From NCBI GenBank assembly GCA_947561715.1, contig OX387201.1, forward strand, positions 9,252,001-9,316,000: 64,000 nucleotides of DNA. Direction: 5' to 3'. The stretch is from Ascidia mentula (Eukaryota > Chordata > Ascidiacea > Phlebobranchia > Ascidiidae). The notes beneath the pieces are model-generated. The model saw only the letters and a program-made list of their open reading frames with translations, made no database searches and had not been told where the DNA came from. Numbering within the stretch: position 1 is the first letter of the stretch; every line of letters begins with the position of its first letter. Positions 1 through 12,364 of this stretch are shown piece after piece. The position numbers were made by a program, and so were the translations under genes.

Positions 1-333
1 ACAATTGTAAAAGGTTTGTTGTATTTTGCTGCAAACTTTCTTCGATTGACATCAACGCATTGTGTTTATCCAACCAACACGACCAACGTACCTGCGCGTA
101 AGTGAAGCACACAGATTTGCAACTACCATCGAAGTATAAAGTAACACATGATTGCTGGGGAATCCGATCTTAAACCAACGCATTGAAACAAACTATTGAA
201 GTATGGGGCTTCAAGTAAGCTGATTGCCACCTCAGTAAAGCATACAGAACTTGCGGTGACTTTAAATGGCTTTTACGTTATAAGCAGTCACTGCAAACAA
301 CTGCTATGTACTTTCCACGTAACAGGAGGTTTT

Positions 334-415
334 TTTGCCACCCCGGGATTCGAACCCAGGATATCCTGACCAGGAACACCGACCAGGTTTTCTTCTTGGT
401 ACATTCCTGGCACTT
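334..415 (-). repeat. tRNA-derived SINE-like fragment
   Basis: On the minus strand this contains a good tRNA B-box/T-arm (CTGGG-TTCGAAT-CCCGG, around 344-360). It is followed on that strand by an A-rich run. The rest does not fold as a complete tRNA. The same core, with the half-palindrome AGGATATCCTG and the string CTTGGTA, recurs near 45.2 and 48.9 kb, so this is a dispersed family rather than a tRNA gene. Confidence 0.6.
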
Positions 416-612
416 AACCGATGTTGCTTGGAATGTGGGTGTGTCTGCAACTGTGCGACCACGGAGGGTTAATTCAATTTCACCACAAATCCTCGGTTAT
501 CGTGTAAATAGCAGGAAGTCCCCACTCTCTGTTGCGCCTTCCGCGTCTTACCCTTGATTCGAGAATCCTGAAAAAAATACCAGGGTGAAGCAACAAACGA
601 TCAGCGTCAGTG

Positions 613-619
613 TTTTATT
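613..619 (-). other. poly(A) signal of the MTPAP gene
   Basis: AATAAAA on the minus strand, about 100 nt past the stop codon of the poly(A) polymerase gene. Position and sequence fit a cleavage/polyadenylation hexamer. Confidence 0.55.
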
Positions 620-718
620 TTATTGAAAACATCAAACTGACTTCGATCGTTTATATGAGTTCCCTTAACATACTGGTACGAAAAAGACAGATATGCTCAG
701 TCTAATTCTTGCAATCTT

Positions 719-3700
719 TTATGACAAATTCTTATGATATGAAGAGCTTTTAAATGTTTTTGTTGATTTACCAGTAGGTGTTTGAGCCAATTGTGTCAAA
801 AACTGCTTTTCAGGTGTTATTATTATTTTCATGGAATTGTAACTTACATGTGCAAAGCATAATGAAAGTTCAATCATATAGGTTACCTCAGGGCCATGTT
901 GCATTCTTTTTTCAGGGAGAGTGCACATTTTTGTGACACATGCTTGGCAATATTCAAGTTCTCACTAAATGGAGAGGTTATGAGGACTCTGCTGCCCCAA
1001 ACAGGTCCAACTTGACCCTGAAAGCGAGTAAATAAAATACTAATATAAGGCCAATTGCCACAATGTCATAAGTAAAGCTGCGCAGCTTAACATACTAAAT
1101 AAACAAAATAGGATCACTGCTTTAAAATATCACAGTTTTAGAAACCGAGCATCTTCATCAATCAACAAGTTTAAACAGAGAAAATCGCATCAGAACTAGG
1201 CTCACTCTTGTCAAATTGATAGAGCTGGTAAAATCGAATGTTGAATAATATTGAAGGAATCCCATGAAGAGATCCTCCAGTGTGCTTGTGTTGCCTCTCT
1301 CTGCTATCGACTTCAAGTCAGTTATGATTTGATATCGTATTCCACCAAATGTTAAGTCGGAGTTTGCTGTGCATAAATCACAGAAACATAAAGCAAAGTT
1401 TAAAATTTACGTGGATTAATTTGAATCAAAACTTAACGTTGATGAGTTATCAAAATGACCAGAAAAAAACAATGACGAACTTGTGTAAAGTCCCAGGTGA
1501 TTACAAAATATTTGGATGGAAAAGGGATTTTTGCTAAGCTTCTCACAAAATGTCATTGTTGCAAAACAGGAGAAAATGAAAAACACCAGTAGCATTTTAA
1601 CGATCTCAGAATGGCAAAATTCAATGTTGCACAAAGTGCCTCTATTTGTTGACTTACATGCTCTCCTATTCAGCAAATCGCTCATGGGAGGGATTACAGG
1701 GGGGTTGACACGCATGAGATAAAACAGGCCAAGACACGTGATCATGAAAGGAGTAAATATTTCTCCTTGATGGTGTTTCGCAAGGTTTCGCTGCTTAGCC
1801 CATGCACGCACAAGGAATAGAAATGGACCAACCCGATCTTCCATTCTGGCATAAGCGTTGATTGTCCACGAAAGTTTCAGACCAACCCTATTAAAAAAAA
1901 ACAAAAACATAACGGCTCTTTATTCAAGACATCCAATGTTTTTGCAGGTCTATGGGGATCTCCCTATTATAACATATGCTTTGGCCAAGCTAAAAATAGC
2001 AGTTGAGTTGTGTTTTGGTTTTCCTTTGTTCCAGGAGTGGATGCATGTTTTGATAACCGTAAGGAACACGATACATCTGGTGTTTGTTTGACACAAAAAT
2101 TTATGTAAAATGCACGATTCAAAAAAGGTAAAAAAAACCTTGAAGAATTGCAATACTACTAGCATTAAAAAAAAACAGTAAATTTTGGTTCCGTGGACTT
2201 CCCCTGTCTAGGCTGATAGGCAACAGTAACTATAACCAATAGACATAATATTTCACTTGTACAGCCTTTACGGAACTATTGCCTACCTGTTTTCCACTGC
2301 AACATCTATTTCCAATTTCCATGGTTCATAATCAAGGATCATAATCGGAACAATAGCACTGTTCACAACTTCCACATGAGACAGATCTTTAATGTATTGG
2401 TCAATTTCCTTTCCTTGGATAAAACACCATAATTAGCTGCTCCTAACTTCACATTTTTCTTTTATTTACAGTGGTGCTATATTTATCAAAAAATACATCT
2501 TAATAACATTATTTGCCAATTAAAAAACTGTTTGTGTTTTTTCTTAGGCGACATGTTTTTTAGTGTTGTCATTGAGGCTAAATGACCTCCATGAACTGTT
2601 TGTTCGGGTTGTTAAGGCCTATGTTTCACTTTCAATACATTGTAAAGTGAAAATACAGTAAAATCTCATTTTAATTCATAGCTAACTAAATATCAAAGTT
2701 TAATCTATTTAATATCAACTTTGGGTCCATTGGACCACTCTATCCCAGCTACGTTGCAGTATTTTAGCTGGTAGAACAGTAGTCCAAAATGTCATTGGTT
2801 GTTAGTTTAAATGTTACGGGTAACCTCAATTCTGGCTGAAAGTAAAATATACCTCTTGTTTAAGATTCTTACCAGCTCTGGTAAACAGAGAAGTGGCACC
2901 AGCCCTCTCAAAATTCTTAAAGCGCTTCAATGCTGGTGTAGTTAACTGTGTGGCCGAGACAAAATTAACATCTTTACTTTTGCCGGTATCCAAAGTAGTC
3001 AAAGAAATATCCAGGTCAGATTTGTTAAATGCAAATCCACTTACTGTGGTTCCAAACGGCACTAGATGATAAACAGGAAAATAAAATCATTCGTGTAAAA
3101 ACTCCCAAAAAAATCGTATTTAATCACACTGTTCCACATTCTATGAAAATTTTGAGTTGAGTCTTGTAGCCCAAAGCGACAGATAAGTTTACTAATTAAT
3201 TGGTATTACTGCAAAAAAAAGCATGCATGACTAAATTACCTTTTACAGCTGTTTAAGCTCAAACCAATATCTTTATGCCAAATATTCTTTGCTATGTTTT
3301 TACAAGGCAATTTTTTTTTTATATTATTAGGCCCAGAGGAACTTAACCACAGACCAACAAACACCTGCAATAAAGCTGGTATTCATGTGCCAGTTGAAAA
3401 AGTCACCCAGCACAGAACCAAACAGCAGCTTTCCTCTCAAATTTGCTGATGTAGTCCTACATTCCTCAAAGAAAACTTTCATTTGTTCCGACATCTATCA
3501 CATTTAAAACACTGCATAATAATATCCATGTAAAATACACACAAATAGTAGGATGCATGATGATCAAGGTAGAAAAAACAGTTTTACTGTGGGCTTTAAA
3601 AAAGAGCCTGAACTTAGCAAAAGTTTAAGATTACAAAATCTGCTATGTTAGAAAAAAAGTCAAACTTAGTACATTTTCTGCATTTTGGATCCTTTCTTTG

Positions 3701-4324
3701 AAGGCTGAGAGTAACTTGCTTTTTTCTGGTTGCACAGCATCTATAGAGATAGCCTCCATTTGAGGGGTCAGTTTGGCAATCCTCAAAAGAAAACCATTAT
3801 CAGACATGACAGAAAGATTTTCCACTCCTTTGCTGTCCTCAAATTCAACAACAAAGTTTGCAACCTGTTTCAAAAGGTCACAATTATGACATATTTTACA
3901 GTTTGTCTTTTAGTTGATAAAATTTTCTTACAGCAGCTTCAATGTTCCCAGGCAGCCTTGTAAGTGAAATCACATTACCCCTTTTGGAGCAAAATTCATG
4001 AACAAAATCATGCAGCTTTTGTGAGGATATGCCACTGAACGGGCCAACATGAAGAAGCACACTCATATGTGCTTGTTTTAAGAGGGATAACATAATGTGC
4101 CTGTAGTTTTTGGATGAATCCATGAGTAAATCTCTGGGATCAAACACAGAACAATCATCTGAAAAATGTCGAAATCATATCCACGTTAAAATGTGTACCT
4201 TTCAAAACGCCACTGGCTCTGGCTGCTGGGTCTTACCTTTAAGGTTGGGACTTGACCCGACCAATCGCTTTATGTCTTGGAAATACTTTTTACATGCGCA
4301 ACGTTTGCATAATGCTGAATACAT
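719..4324 (-). CDS. MTPAP: Mitochondrial poly(A) RNA polymerase
   Basis: Non-canonical nucleotidyltransferase that adds A tails to mitochondrial mRNAs. Ten exons on the minus strand: 4237-4324, 3932-4158, 3673-3864, 3365-3494, 2873-3061, 2287-2413, 1658-1887, 1206-1366, 887-1017, 719-842. All phases agree and give 532 aa (human is 582). Exon 1 begins MYSALCKRC and is short, basic and acid-poor, as a mitochondrial presequence would be. Exon 5 holds the catalytic core PFGTTVSGF...SDLDISL (two of the metal-binding Asp), and exon 6 holds LEIDVAVEN (third Asp). Exon 7 has the PAP central-domain motif VRAWAKQRNL...FTPFMITCLG followed by NPPVIPP. Exons 8-9 (TSTLEDLFMGFLQYY, PFSENLNIAKHVS) match the MTPAP C-terminal part, which separates it from TUT and GLD2 families. 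The last exon uses a weak acceptor and is the least sure. Confidence 0.9.
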
Positions 4325-5481
4325 TATTTTGCTTTAGGAATGCTGGCTCGCACAAATAATGCTGAATGCTTAACCCCAAAACATGACTTAAAAATTTGTA
4401 AACAATAAACTTCTCGCACGAATAAACTCACGTGTTGGCCTTAACAATCCTATGATCTCAATGCAATTGTACAAAATTGTTTCGGTTTAAAGTATGTATT
4501 ATATGTTGTGTTTAGTTTTTGTTTACGATAAAAATTAACATTTTTACCTACAATGAAAACCTTTTAATTTGAGTATTAAAGAAATTGAAGGGGATACGTT
4601 AGGTGTCTAAAATTGTCCTAGGAGCTGTGACTCGTCTGTTATACATGTTGTTGTTAACTGGAAAGTGAATGCAATGTATATGTGTGCATTGCATGTAACA
4701 ATTTTTTTTTTTTTTTTTATCATCAGAAAATGTTGCACAAGTCGGAAAAGTCGGAAAATTTTTCTGAAAATAGAACACGCATCTACACGGCACATTTTCC
4801 ATTACAAAACCGTTGGTTACCCATGGGTATCGATAAAACCATGGAGGTTATTGAGTCAGGCGCCTTTTCTCAATAACCTTTGTGGTTTTGTCGGTGCCAG
4901 CTCATTTCATGCTTTTTTTTGATCCGCGTAGTTTTTTTTTTGTCCAAAATATGAATGTTTTCATTTGATTTGAATTGATTATACCCTAAAAATGTGGGCC
5001 TATATTCGTTCAGGTTAGGTAATGCGCGCTGGCCTATGGCGGTATTGCACAACAACAAGAAACCTTTCCAGCCGTGGCGCAATAACATAAACGTTCGCCG
5101 CACAGCGTGTATTGACGGCGCATAATTAAGAAACACGCGACTGCTCTTGGCGAGGAGTAGCTAGAATTTGAGCGATTACGTCGGTAGAATTTTATGGAAA
5201 TTCAAAATTGCAATTCGGTGTTGATTCACAGACAATACATTTTTGAAGTAAAGGCCTTCAGTTTGCACCAGCAAGCTGTAATACTTTTTTGAAGATTTCA
5301 CCCCGTCCCGTTCGCTGCGCAGCTATCACAATTAAATGACGTAATGCCCATTCTTCTCAGTGTTCACATAAATACAAGCCTGACAGACAGAGGTGGCAAC
5401 ATTTGAACAGTGAAGGACAAACCTGTCGGTATACATTGAGTTTTGAAGTAACGCGAAGGTTGTTGAGCACAATCACACAAC
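4325..5481. other. Intergenic region, probable divergent promoter
   Basis: Lies between the first exon of the minus-strand MTPAP gene and the candidate first exon of the next plus-strand gene, so it should hold both promoters. It contains a poly(T) run near 4702-4718 and the stem-loop listed separately. I see no convincing coding exon; the overlapping short open frames have no family signature and no consistent splice sites. Confidence 0.5.
4835..4889. repeat. Imperfect intergenic hairpin
   Basis: GGTTATTGAG (4846-4855) pairs perfectly with CTCAATAACC (4869-4878) across a 13-nt loop. Outside a 4-nt bulge, AAAACCA (4835-4841) pairs with TGGTTTT (4883-4889). The stem totals 17 bp. Confidence 0.6.
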
Positions 5482-7275
5482 ATGGAAGGGGTGGAAGAAG
5501 CTTATTTTCAGGACAAACCGAGCAGAATAAACGCCAGAAAGTCAAAATTTGGAAAGGCTGGACGATGCGGTGCCACCTTGAGAAGAGAACCCGAAACTGA
5601 CGTGTAATTATCGCATATTGTGTCATAAAATATGACTCCTGTAATCAGAGATTCAGGGTTTTATGCGAACCCGTGCTTAGAGTTGGCGAAGCGGTTGTGA
5701 ATCATGCCAAACGTTGTATTGGTTTCATACTAATATTTTTACCGCCTATGGTAATGAAACATGCAATAACTTAGTAGTGCGCGGAATGCTTTATTTTGGT
5801 GGCAAGACATTTGCCTGTTCTGCATTGAACTGTAATTATTACTTAATTTGATGTTTTTGTAAGACAATACGTGTCAAAACACAATTGCAATTGGTAATTT
5901 AGTTTAAGCGTGGGACTTCTTTTATCTTTTTTTGTGGCTTGGTGCTATTTGTAAGCTGTTAAATGGGTACACGTAAGTCATCAAACTGGCCAATAGCGAA
6001 ACTACGTCTAGGTTTGCTCATCGTACTTGCGCCAGCCAAACATTAATGCGATTGTGTAAGCTGCAGACAGATGGCCACTGTTTCGACTTAAAATGTCTCA
6101 TCAGTGCAGCTGGTGTGACTGTGACTTTCAGACGACTTTGCTGACCAAACGGCCAAGCAAAGACTTCTACTTTGTGGTGACTATACAATCACCGTCATCC
6201 GTTGGGCACCAAACTAGGTGTAACCAAAACGGAGAAAACAAGGTGGAAACAATATGGCCAAGCAATCTGCAGCTTACACAATTCATATTATTGGCTCCAC
6301 ATTGCTTATTATTGCAATTATACACTTTCTTGCAGATACTGCAGGCGAGCCAAGAAGAATGGCGAAGCTGTCGTGCTGAAGCACTACTCTACAACAAATG
6401 AGTGGGACAGGCAAAAACTAAATGAACACTGCGAACGTTATCTGCCCGATGGAGGTGTGTATACCCCGTGTGTTCTGTGACCTCCAGATTGTTTGTTCTT
6501 TTTGTGCGTGCTGCCATGTTTAATCATTGGCATCTCTACCCTAAATAATAGCTGTTGCAGTACGTACAAATCGAAAGAAACTTGAGCAACATAATTCTGA
6601 ATCACCAGGCCTGGAACCATCTGCCTGCGTATCGGCAACCAGTGATAACGAACGTGGAAGATGGAGTCGTAGTGTTATTGCTGATCGTCGTTTAAGAGGT
6701 CCGGGAATCAAGTACTCTCTTAACAAAAGAAACAGATGGAACATGTCTGAGTTGCTACAGAGGAGAGTCAACGAGATCAGAGCAGAGGTCAGTAAATACT
6801 CTGCGGAACTAATGCTAGAAAATAAGTCAATTTCGAGTTTTGATGACTTTATTACAAGGCGCAATCGTCATATTGGTTACTGGTATATGATAAACATCGA
6901 TAAATATGCATATTCACACATTTTTTGCATAGGAATAAAACTACGACAGTTTTGTATTTGCTAGTGTGGTCATGCAAGTAGTTTTTCCTTTTATTACTTG
7001 CGGTGAGAAAGTGTTTCAATAACCAGGGCATTACTGTTGACCATATTTTCCAGGACAGAGATGTTGACGTGGTGGTAATAGAGCGATCCATCGCCAATTT
7101 CTCCGGTTTGGAGGAGTTACGAAACAAAGCGGATGTTACAAACCTCACGTCCAGCACCCTGAACCCGAACGCGAAAAACGAATGTCCCCAAAAAAAGAAA
7201 AAAAAGAAGAAGAAAAATAAGCGTTCACTCTACTCGTACTCGACGGACTTACTAGGATTGTCACAAAAAAGGTAG
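5482..7275 (+). CDS. Unrecognised basic protein with poly-lysine tail
   Basis: I do not recognise this gene. Well-supported exons are about 6340-6454 (YCRRAKKNGEAV...HCERYLPDG), 6559-6789 (ending NMSELLQRRVNEIRAE) and 7056-7275, linked by phase-consistent GT-AG introns. The last exon has a run of nine lysines (KKKKKKKKK then NKRS), probably a nuclear or nucleolar signal, and stops at 7273-7275. A poly(A) signal follows at 7278-7283. The candidate first exon at 5482 (MEGVEEAYFQDKPSR...) is highly charged, but its obvious donor (GAC|gtgtaa, about 5601) is in the wrong phase for the next exon, so the N-terminus is unresolved. The intron before 6340 holds a MITE. The protein is charged with no transmembrane segment; a nuclear role is only a guess. 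Confidence 0.55.
6052..6306. mobile_element. MITE, copy 1 (degenerate right arm)
   Basis: The left end ATTGTGTAAGCTGCAG is mirrored by CTGCAGCTTACACAATT at 6266-6282. The interior, including GTGGTGACTATACAATCACC, matches in inverted orientation the element at 23724-23988. Both copies continue 3' with ATTCATATTATTGGCTCCACA. There is no coding capacity, so this is a non-autonomous element. It ends about 35 bp before an exon acceptor of the host gene. Confidence 0.75.
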
Positions 7276-7277
7276 AA

Positions 7278-7283
7278 AATAAA
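7278..7283 (+). other. Poly(A) signal of the lysine-tail gene
   Basis: AATAAA begins 3 nt after the stop codon at 7275. It separates this gene from the RBR ligase gene that starts within the next 350 bp. The stretch 7284-7620 shows no other coding signal and probably holds the RBR promoter or 5' UTR. Confidence 0.5.
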
Positions 7284-7620
7284 ATACGCAAAAATGTTGC
7301 GTTTATTTGCGCCGTTTATACTTGGCCGCTAAGCAAATACCCTAAGTTATTGTAATTATATGGCCAAGTATCGTTTAAAGACTATAGTGGAGATCATATG
7401 GCGTTGGTGAAGCGCCTTTCGTAGGTCTTCTAGTACATTTTAAAGTACCCATTTAAAGTGTGCGGTACATATACATACATAAACTGTGCAAGATAATATT
7501 AGTAACCGCTTTAAAAAGGTGATTGCGTTCTGATCAATAAAACGTATTCATAGTTTTGTAACCTCGAGTGCATGTTACAGACCTGAAAACGACGAGAACG
7601 CAAATCCCGAAACGCCGGCA

Positions 7621-10600
7621 ATGCCGCAAGTTACGTACGAAATTTGCACACCCCGCTGTAGTTCGCAATATCCCAACTACCACCAGCCGAAGCACGACAG
7701 GAAATATTTACGTGAAACACACAAAAGTGAACGGAAGTCGAAGCACAAGAACCAAGGAACCACCAAGCTGAACGACATCAACTGGATGGATGAAGATGCG
7801 GAACTTCCGGAGGTCACAACTCGCGCGAATTCAGGTTGTAGGGAGAGGTGCGATCGATTCCAGATCGGGAGTTGGATGAAAGAACCAACGAAGAAAAAGG
7901 AGAAGAAGCAAAAGTCTTGTCGTAAAGTTGGGAACGGAAGGAGGACAATGGGGGAGGAGAAGAAAGATAAATGTCGCATCGTTGTTTCTCCTCTTGAGAA
8001 TAAAGTAAGTTTCAACTTGGAGGTTTTGTTCTTATTTTATATTATAATGCAAAGAAATTATTATTACCATAAAAATATTCGGAGCTTTTGAATTTCAGTC
8101 AACGTTATACAATGTATGCAAATTTACAATAAAACAACGTTTTGTTTCAAGGCGGTGGAAACGGAACCAGATAGTTTGACTGAAGAGCAAATATTGGCAG
8201 CGCAAGCCGCTCTTAATTCCATTTTGGACAGCGACCAAGAGCGCACCATGCGGATAAAGCTTGACGCGGAATTATTCCGCTTGGTGGAGCAAAAGTTTAG
8301 CGATTTAGGGTCATCCGTTATAAGCTACGGGTCACCAGGTTACAAAATACACAGTGGACAATGTCAGCCGGCAAAGTACGCATTGGAAATTCCATCTGTC
8401 TGTGAGGATGATGCCAACACAACTTGGCCGCCATGTTTCTTGGCCATTCAAACGGAATTTTTCCAAAATGCATGCATTGAAAATTACTGCTTTGGACGAC
8501 CGGATTCGTATGTTGCTCATGTGAAGACCGTCGTTATATCCGAAGAGGAAAGATTCAAAACCTTTTCCGACGAGTGGAATCAGTTGCTCAGACGCGAGCT
8601 CCAGATGGGATACATAAGCATCGTCAACGGTATACAGGATGTGGAAGGTGTTTTTGATAAAGCAACTTCAACGCTCAGAAAACTAGCAGAAAGACTTCGT
8701 CCAGCATTGACAGAAACATGCAGCCAACCATCCGGAAGCTGTGGTAATCCCAGCTCCTCTTACTTGCGAGCTGTCAAGCGCAAAGCGACGGAACTAGCGA
8801 GATATCGCTGCGAAACGTCTGGCGACTTTGGGCCCGACGAAATAGATACGGATTCTGCTTCCCCTGAAAGCGAGTCATCCGCAGTTGCTGGTGTTGAAGC
8901 TGCCGACTTCTGTGGGATTTGTTTTGTGATGCTTAAAGACTATTCTCGTAAGTTTGAAACAAGTGGCTGACATGTGCGGTTACACATTTCAAAGTTTAAA
9001 GTTTGTTTTTACATTTTTCGTTTAATAAACTCTAGTTGTTCTTTGGATGTCGGCCATATTAATAACCACTATTTTATGGATAACTATTATTGTTCACTTG
9101 TTTTGCCAAGGATGCATCGGAAGTGCTTTGAATGCTTGCAACCACTGGTTCTGCAAAGACTGCTGGCTTCAGCACATCGCGTATTCCTCAACATTGGGCG
9201 TCCCACACTCATTTTATTGCCCTGCCACCAATTGTCCCGAAAGCGTTGACGACGTCAGTTTGATGACGTTGCTTCCTGGCCACGTCATTGCCAAGCACCG
9301 ACGCTTGCGCAAAGAAGATTGGATTGCGAAGTCGCGCGAAATTCATGTCTGTCCCGTATGCCAGCAAACTGTGAGGGTAATTCAAAAAGATTTATTACTT
9401 TTCGTGTAGTGCAGTGATCGATACCATAACTTTTCTTGACTACTTATATACGAAACGAATTTGCGTGTAAGGTACTATTACGGAATAAATAGGTTCATAA
9501 AGATTTTTCCAATGTCTTTGTCAATCCTTTACATCACTACACTCTGCGGACGAATGAGGTGAAAGTCACCTGTGAAACTAGTCGCACAACTGATGTCGGA
9601 GTCGGTGGGTAAAAAACATAAAAACGGTGATATAAAATAAGCGAACATTTAAAGCTGCAAGAAATGCTTTTCTTAGACATATGAGGTAACAAATGCATTT
9701 TGTCGGCAGGTTTTCCAACAAAGAACAAGCGCACAGCAACAGGGTCCGTACGTGCAGTCTTTAGGAATGGCTCTTTGGTGCCAGTGTGGAACCAGTTGGT
9801 GCCCAGAATGCAACAACGCCACCCACTGGCCGGCTTCCTGTAAAGCCGCTGCTGCTTACCTTGATGAACGAAAATTATTTTGTACGTTGTTGAATAAGTG
9901 TTGTGGCTAAAATAATACTTGTAACTTACGATATAAACACTGCAGTCCATATAGCTGCAATAAAATTCAAACAGCGGACGTTTCTGTTGACAAACCGTGA
10001 GTTTTTTCTAGTACTTGTAACAATTTTTTGTCTTCTAGACACATCCCTCGACCTAATTACATCAGTGAAAGGACAACGGTGTCCATTTTGCCGTTTGCCA
10101 ATGGAGAAGAACGGTGGCTGCAAAATGATGACTTGCCGTTGCGGTAGAGTCTTCTGCTGGAAGTGCCTTCGCGACCCGAGCGTCTGCCAGTACAAATGCA
10201 ATCCTTACGGATCGGACAATTATGAGGTATATTGCATGCTTGACATTCTCACTTCGGGACTCGTAAATATAATGAAACGTGGATAATAATATAACTGAAT
10301 TTGCTGACCTGTTATTTTTTTGTATCGTTTGACCCAATTTGTCGCTTTGTAACGTTTTCGACGTGTTTTGCATCCAAAATTAATTGAATTGAAAAATACC
10401 ATATAATGAGTGCAGCTTAATACCAATTAATGAGGAATTGGTTACAATTATGCTATTGATTAACTAAACAAAGGTTTGCAAAACCAAACCATTTCATATT
10501 ACACTTCAACATTTGCTTTGATCATTGGCGTCCGCAGAAAAAAAAATTATGAGAACATGAAATTGTTTTCTTTGCTTTTTTATGTTTCCAAACAGTATAC

Positions 10601-11401
10601 ATGCGTTATTTTCTGTTTTCCACAGGGGAAAAATGCCTTACCCCCTCCAGCAGTTGCTTATGGCTTTAATATACTGTAGTATGACCAAACAAACAAACAA
10701 AAAAACAAACAACCTTTTTTGTAGGTGTTTATGCTGGATGATGTGAACAATGGTTTTGGCAGCGCTGTCACATTGGCCGCGAAAACGTGTTTTGCCTTCG
10801 AACACGTGAACGAACGCCGCGAGAGACTTAAAGTTAGCAGAAGAACTGTCACTAAGGTATTGGAACGAAACACCATTGACGAAAAGCCTTTTGTTCTTGA
10901 CGAAAAGCTGCTGGCTTACGTGGATGACGCAATTTTGTTCTGCGACGCTGTAAGTTTAGATTAACTGTAATTTACTTGTTGTAGCTATAGTTTAAAAATG
11001 ACACGAAAAAATCATGGAAACAATTTTGACACCCTGAGTTTTTATTTGATCAGAAAAATGGTAGCTGTATTTTGATGCTAACGCAATTCGTATTGCTGTA
11101 TCGTGTAGTGCAGAAGTAGTTATGTACGGTATTTTTACAGATACGATACATTCTACAATATCTGCATGTACAAATTGCCCACCGCCATCCACTCAAGCCG
11201 ACCACTCTGAGACGTCTTTCCAAGGTAGCGAAACGTCTACAAAGCGTACTCGTCTGCTCGGAAAGGCACTTACTCTATCATCAAAACAAAATCAGTGACA
11301 TCGATATGTTTAAGGCAATGTTTTGCAAATTTGAAATGGCCGCTGACGAGGAACTAGGGAAAATTTTCAGACTAATTCATTCCAACCCTGTCGGCACCTA
11401 A
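7621..11401 (+). CDS. RBR-family E3 ubiquitin ligase, ariadne-like
   Basis: RING-between-RING ligase that takes ubiquitin from an E2 onto a RING2 cysteine and then onto substrate. Exons: 7621-8004, 8152-8947, 9111-9376, 9710-9881, 10039-10226, 10725-10949, 11141-11401. The phases agree and give 763 aa. The first exon may instead be entered by splicing at 7573. RING1 starts FCGICFVML and continues ACNHWFCKDC. The IBR is CPVC...WCQCGTSWCPEC...HWPASC. RING2 is CPFCRLPMEKNGGCKMMTC, then RCGRVFCWKC; the Cys ending GGCKMMTC aligns with the catalytic Cys of HHARI. YKCNPYGSDNYE after RING2 resembles the ariadne-type YNCNRYN. The N-terminal 128 aa are basic and unrecognised, and residues of about 130-380 form a unique domain, so I do not assign an orthologue. 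Confidence 0.9.
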
Positions 11402-12305
11402 AGCTATGATTTTTAACTAAGGATTTTTTAGCGAAAACAACGTAAGTTCGTGAGCACTGTGCATTCGTGTTTTTTATTGGCCTGTAATGAGCTAAACTAA
11501 AAATATATCCTGAAATTTAATCTCTTTTTGTTGTGTTTGTTTTTACGTTGTCAAAATCACGAGTTAATAACTATAATGTCTTCATTCAAAACCTTCAAAC
11601 TTTCCTAAACACGTAATTGGAATAAAACATTGTTTTTTGAATAAATACTTAAACCGGTTCCTTTTTCCGTGTTCTTATTGCACAAGTTTTTGAGGGTAGT
11701 TATTTCAAATTTGTCACACTCCACGAAGTAAATTAGGCATAAAAACCTTGTTTTGATTCCTTAACAAAAAGGACGAACTTTTAAACATATTTATCATTTG
11801 AAAAAGAGGAAGAAATCACATGCTTGCAAAAGACTTGTTCCCAAAAAAAAACCTCGCGTAATCTGTCCTGTCAATTAAAAACGTTGCACTATTGCCTTAA
11901 ACGTAGTAGCAAACAATGCTTCAATACAAAATGGTGACTACTTAAAACAGCATTTATCTTAAGTAAGAAAAACTGACTAATTTTAGCCTGCGGAAATAAA
12001 CGTTTCTGTAATTGGGCAAACAACCGTAAGGGGTGTAAAACTTCTTTACGACAGCGAAGGAAAGTCGAACCTTATTGATCGACTGCAGAGAATTTCGCCA
12101 AGTTTTCCTTTATACTTTCTCCCCTTTAACTCCACGGACTCTCAGCCACGTTCATTAGCACATATTTGTGTTGCGAATGTTTGCTGTCGCGCCACATAAC
12201 GTGCGAACGCCCTTTTGTTTCCGTCTGACATGGCAGCAAACCACTTTGCTTTTTATCCGCAAAATCAGCGAGTACAGTTAGCCAATCTCTCCGCACTGAG
12301 AAGGA
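11402..12305. other. Intergenic region
   Basis: Holds the 3' UTR of the RBR ligase, with an AATAAA near 11624, and the upstream region of the TGF-beta ligand. No open frame here shows a family signature or splice support. Confidence 0.6.
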
Positions 12306-12313
12306 TATAAAAG
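12306..12313 (+). promoter_or_regulatory. TATA box of the TGF-beta ligand gene
   Basis: TATAAAAG, 52 nt upstream of the initiator ATG at 12365. The spacing leaves room for a start site about 25-30 nt downstream and a very short 5' UTR. Confidence 0.55.
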
Positions 12314-12364
12314 GCGTCGAGGCTACTGGTGACTTCGCAGTCTGAAACATTACGTTTGTGCATA

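Noticed and set aside
306..557. 83-aa plus-strand open frame at the left edge
   Set aside because: It runs through a tRNA-like SINE fragment and has no splice partners or domain signature.
2853..2872. Longer MTPAP exon 5 using a donor after CAAGAG
   Set aside because: It leaves the next exon out of phase. The donor GTAAGAAT 20 nt earlier is stronger and makes all ten exons agree.
6093..6401. 102-aa open frame MSHQCSWCDC... with a zinc-finger look
   Set aside because: It lies inside the MITE; the matching MITE in the transketolase intron shows it is element sequence, not a gene.
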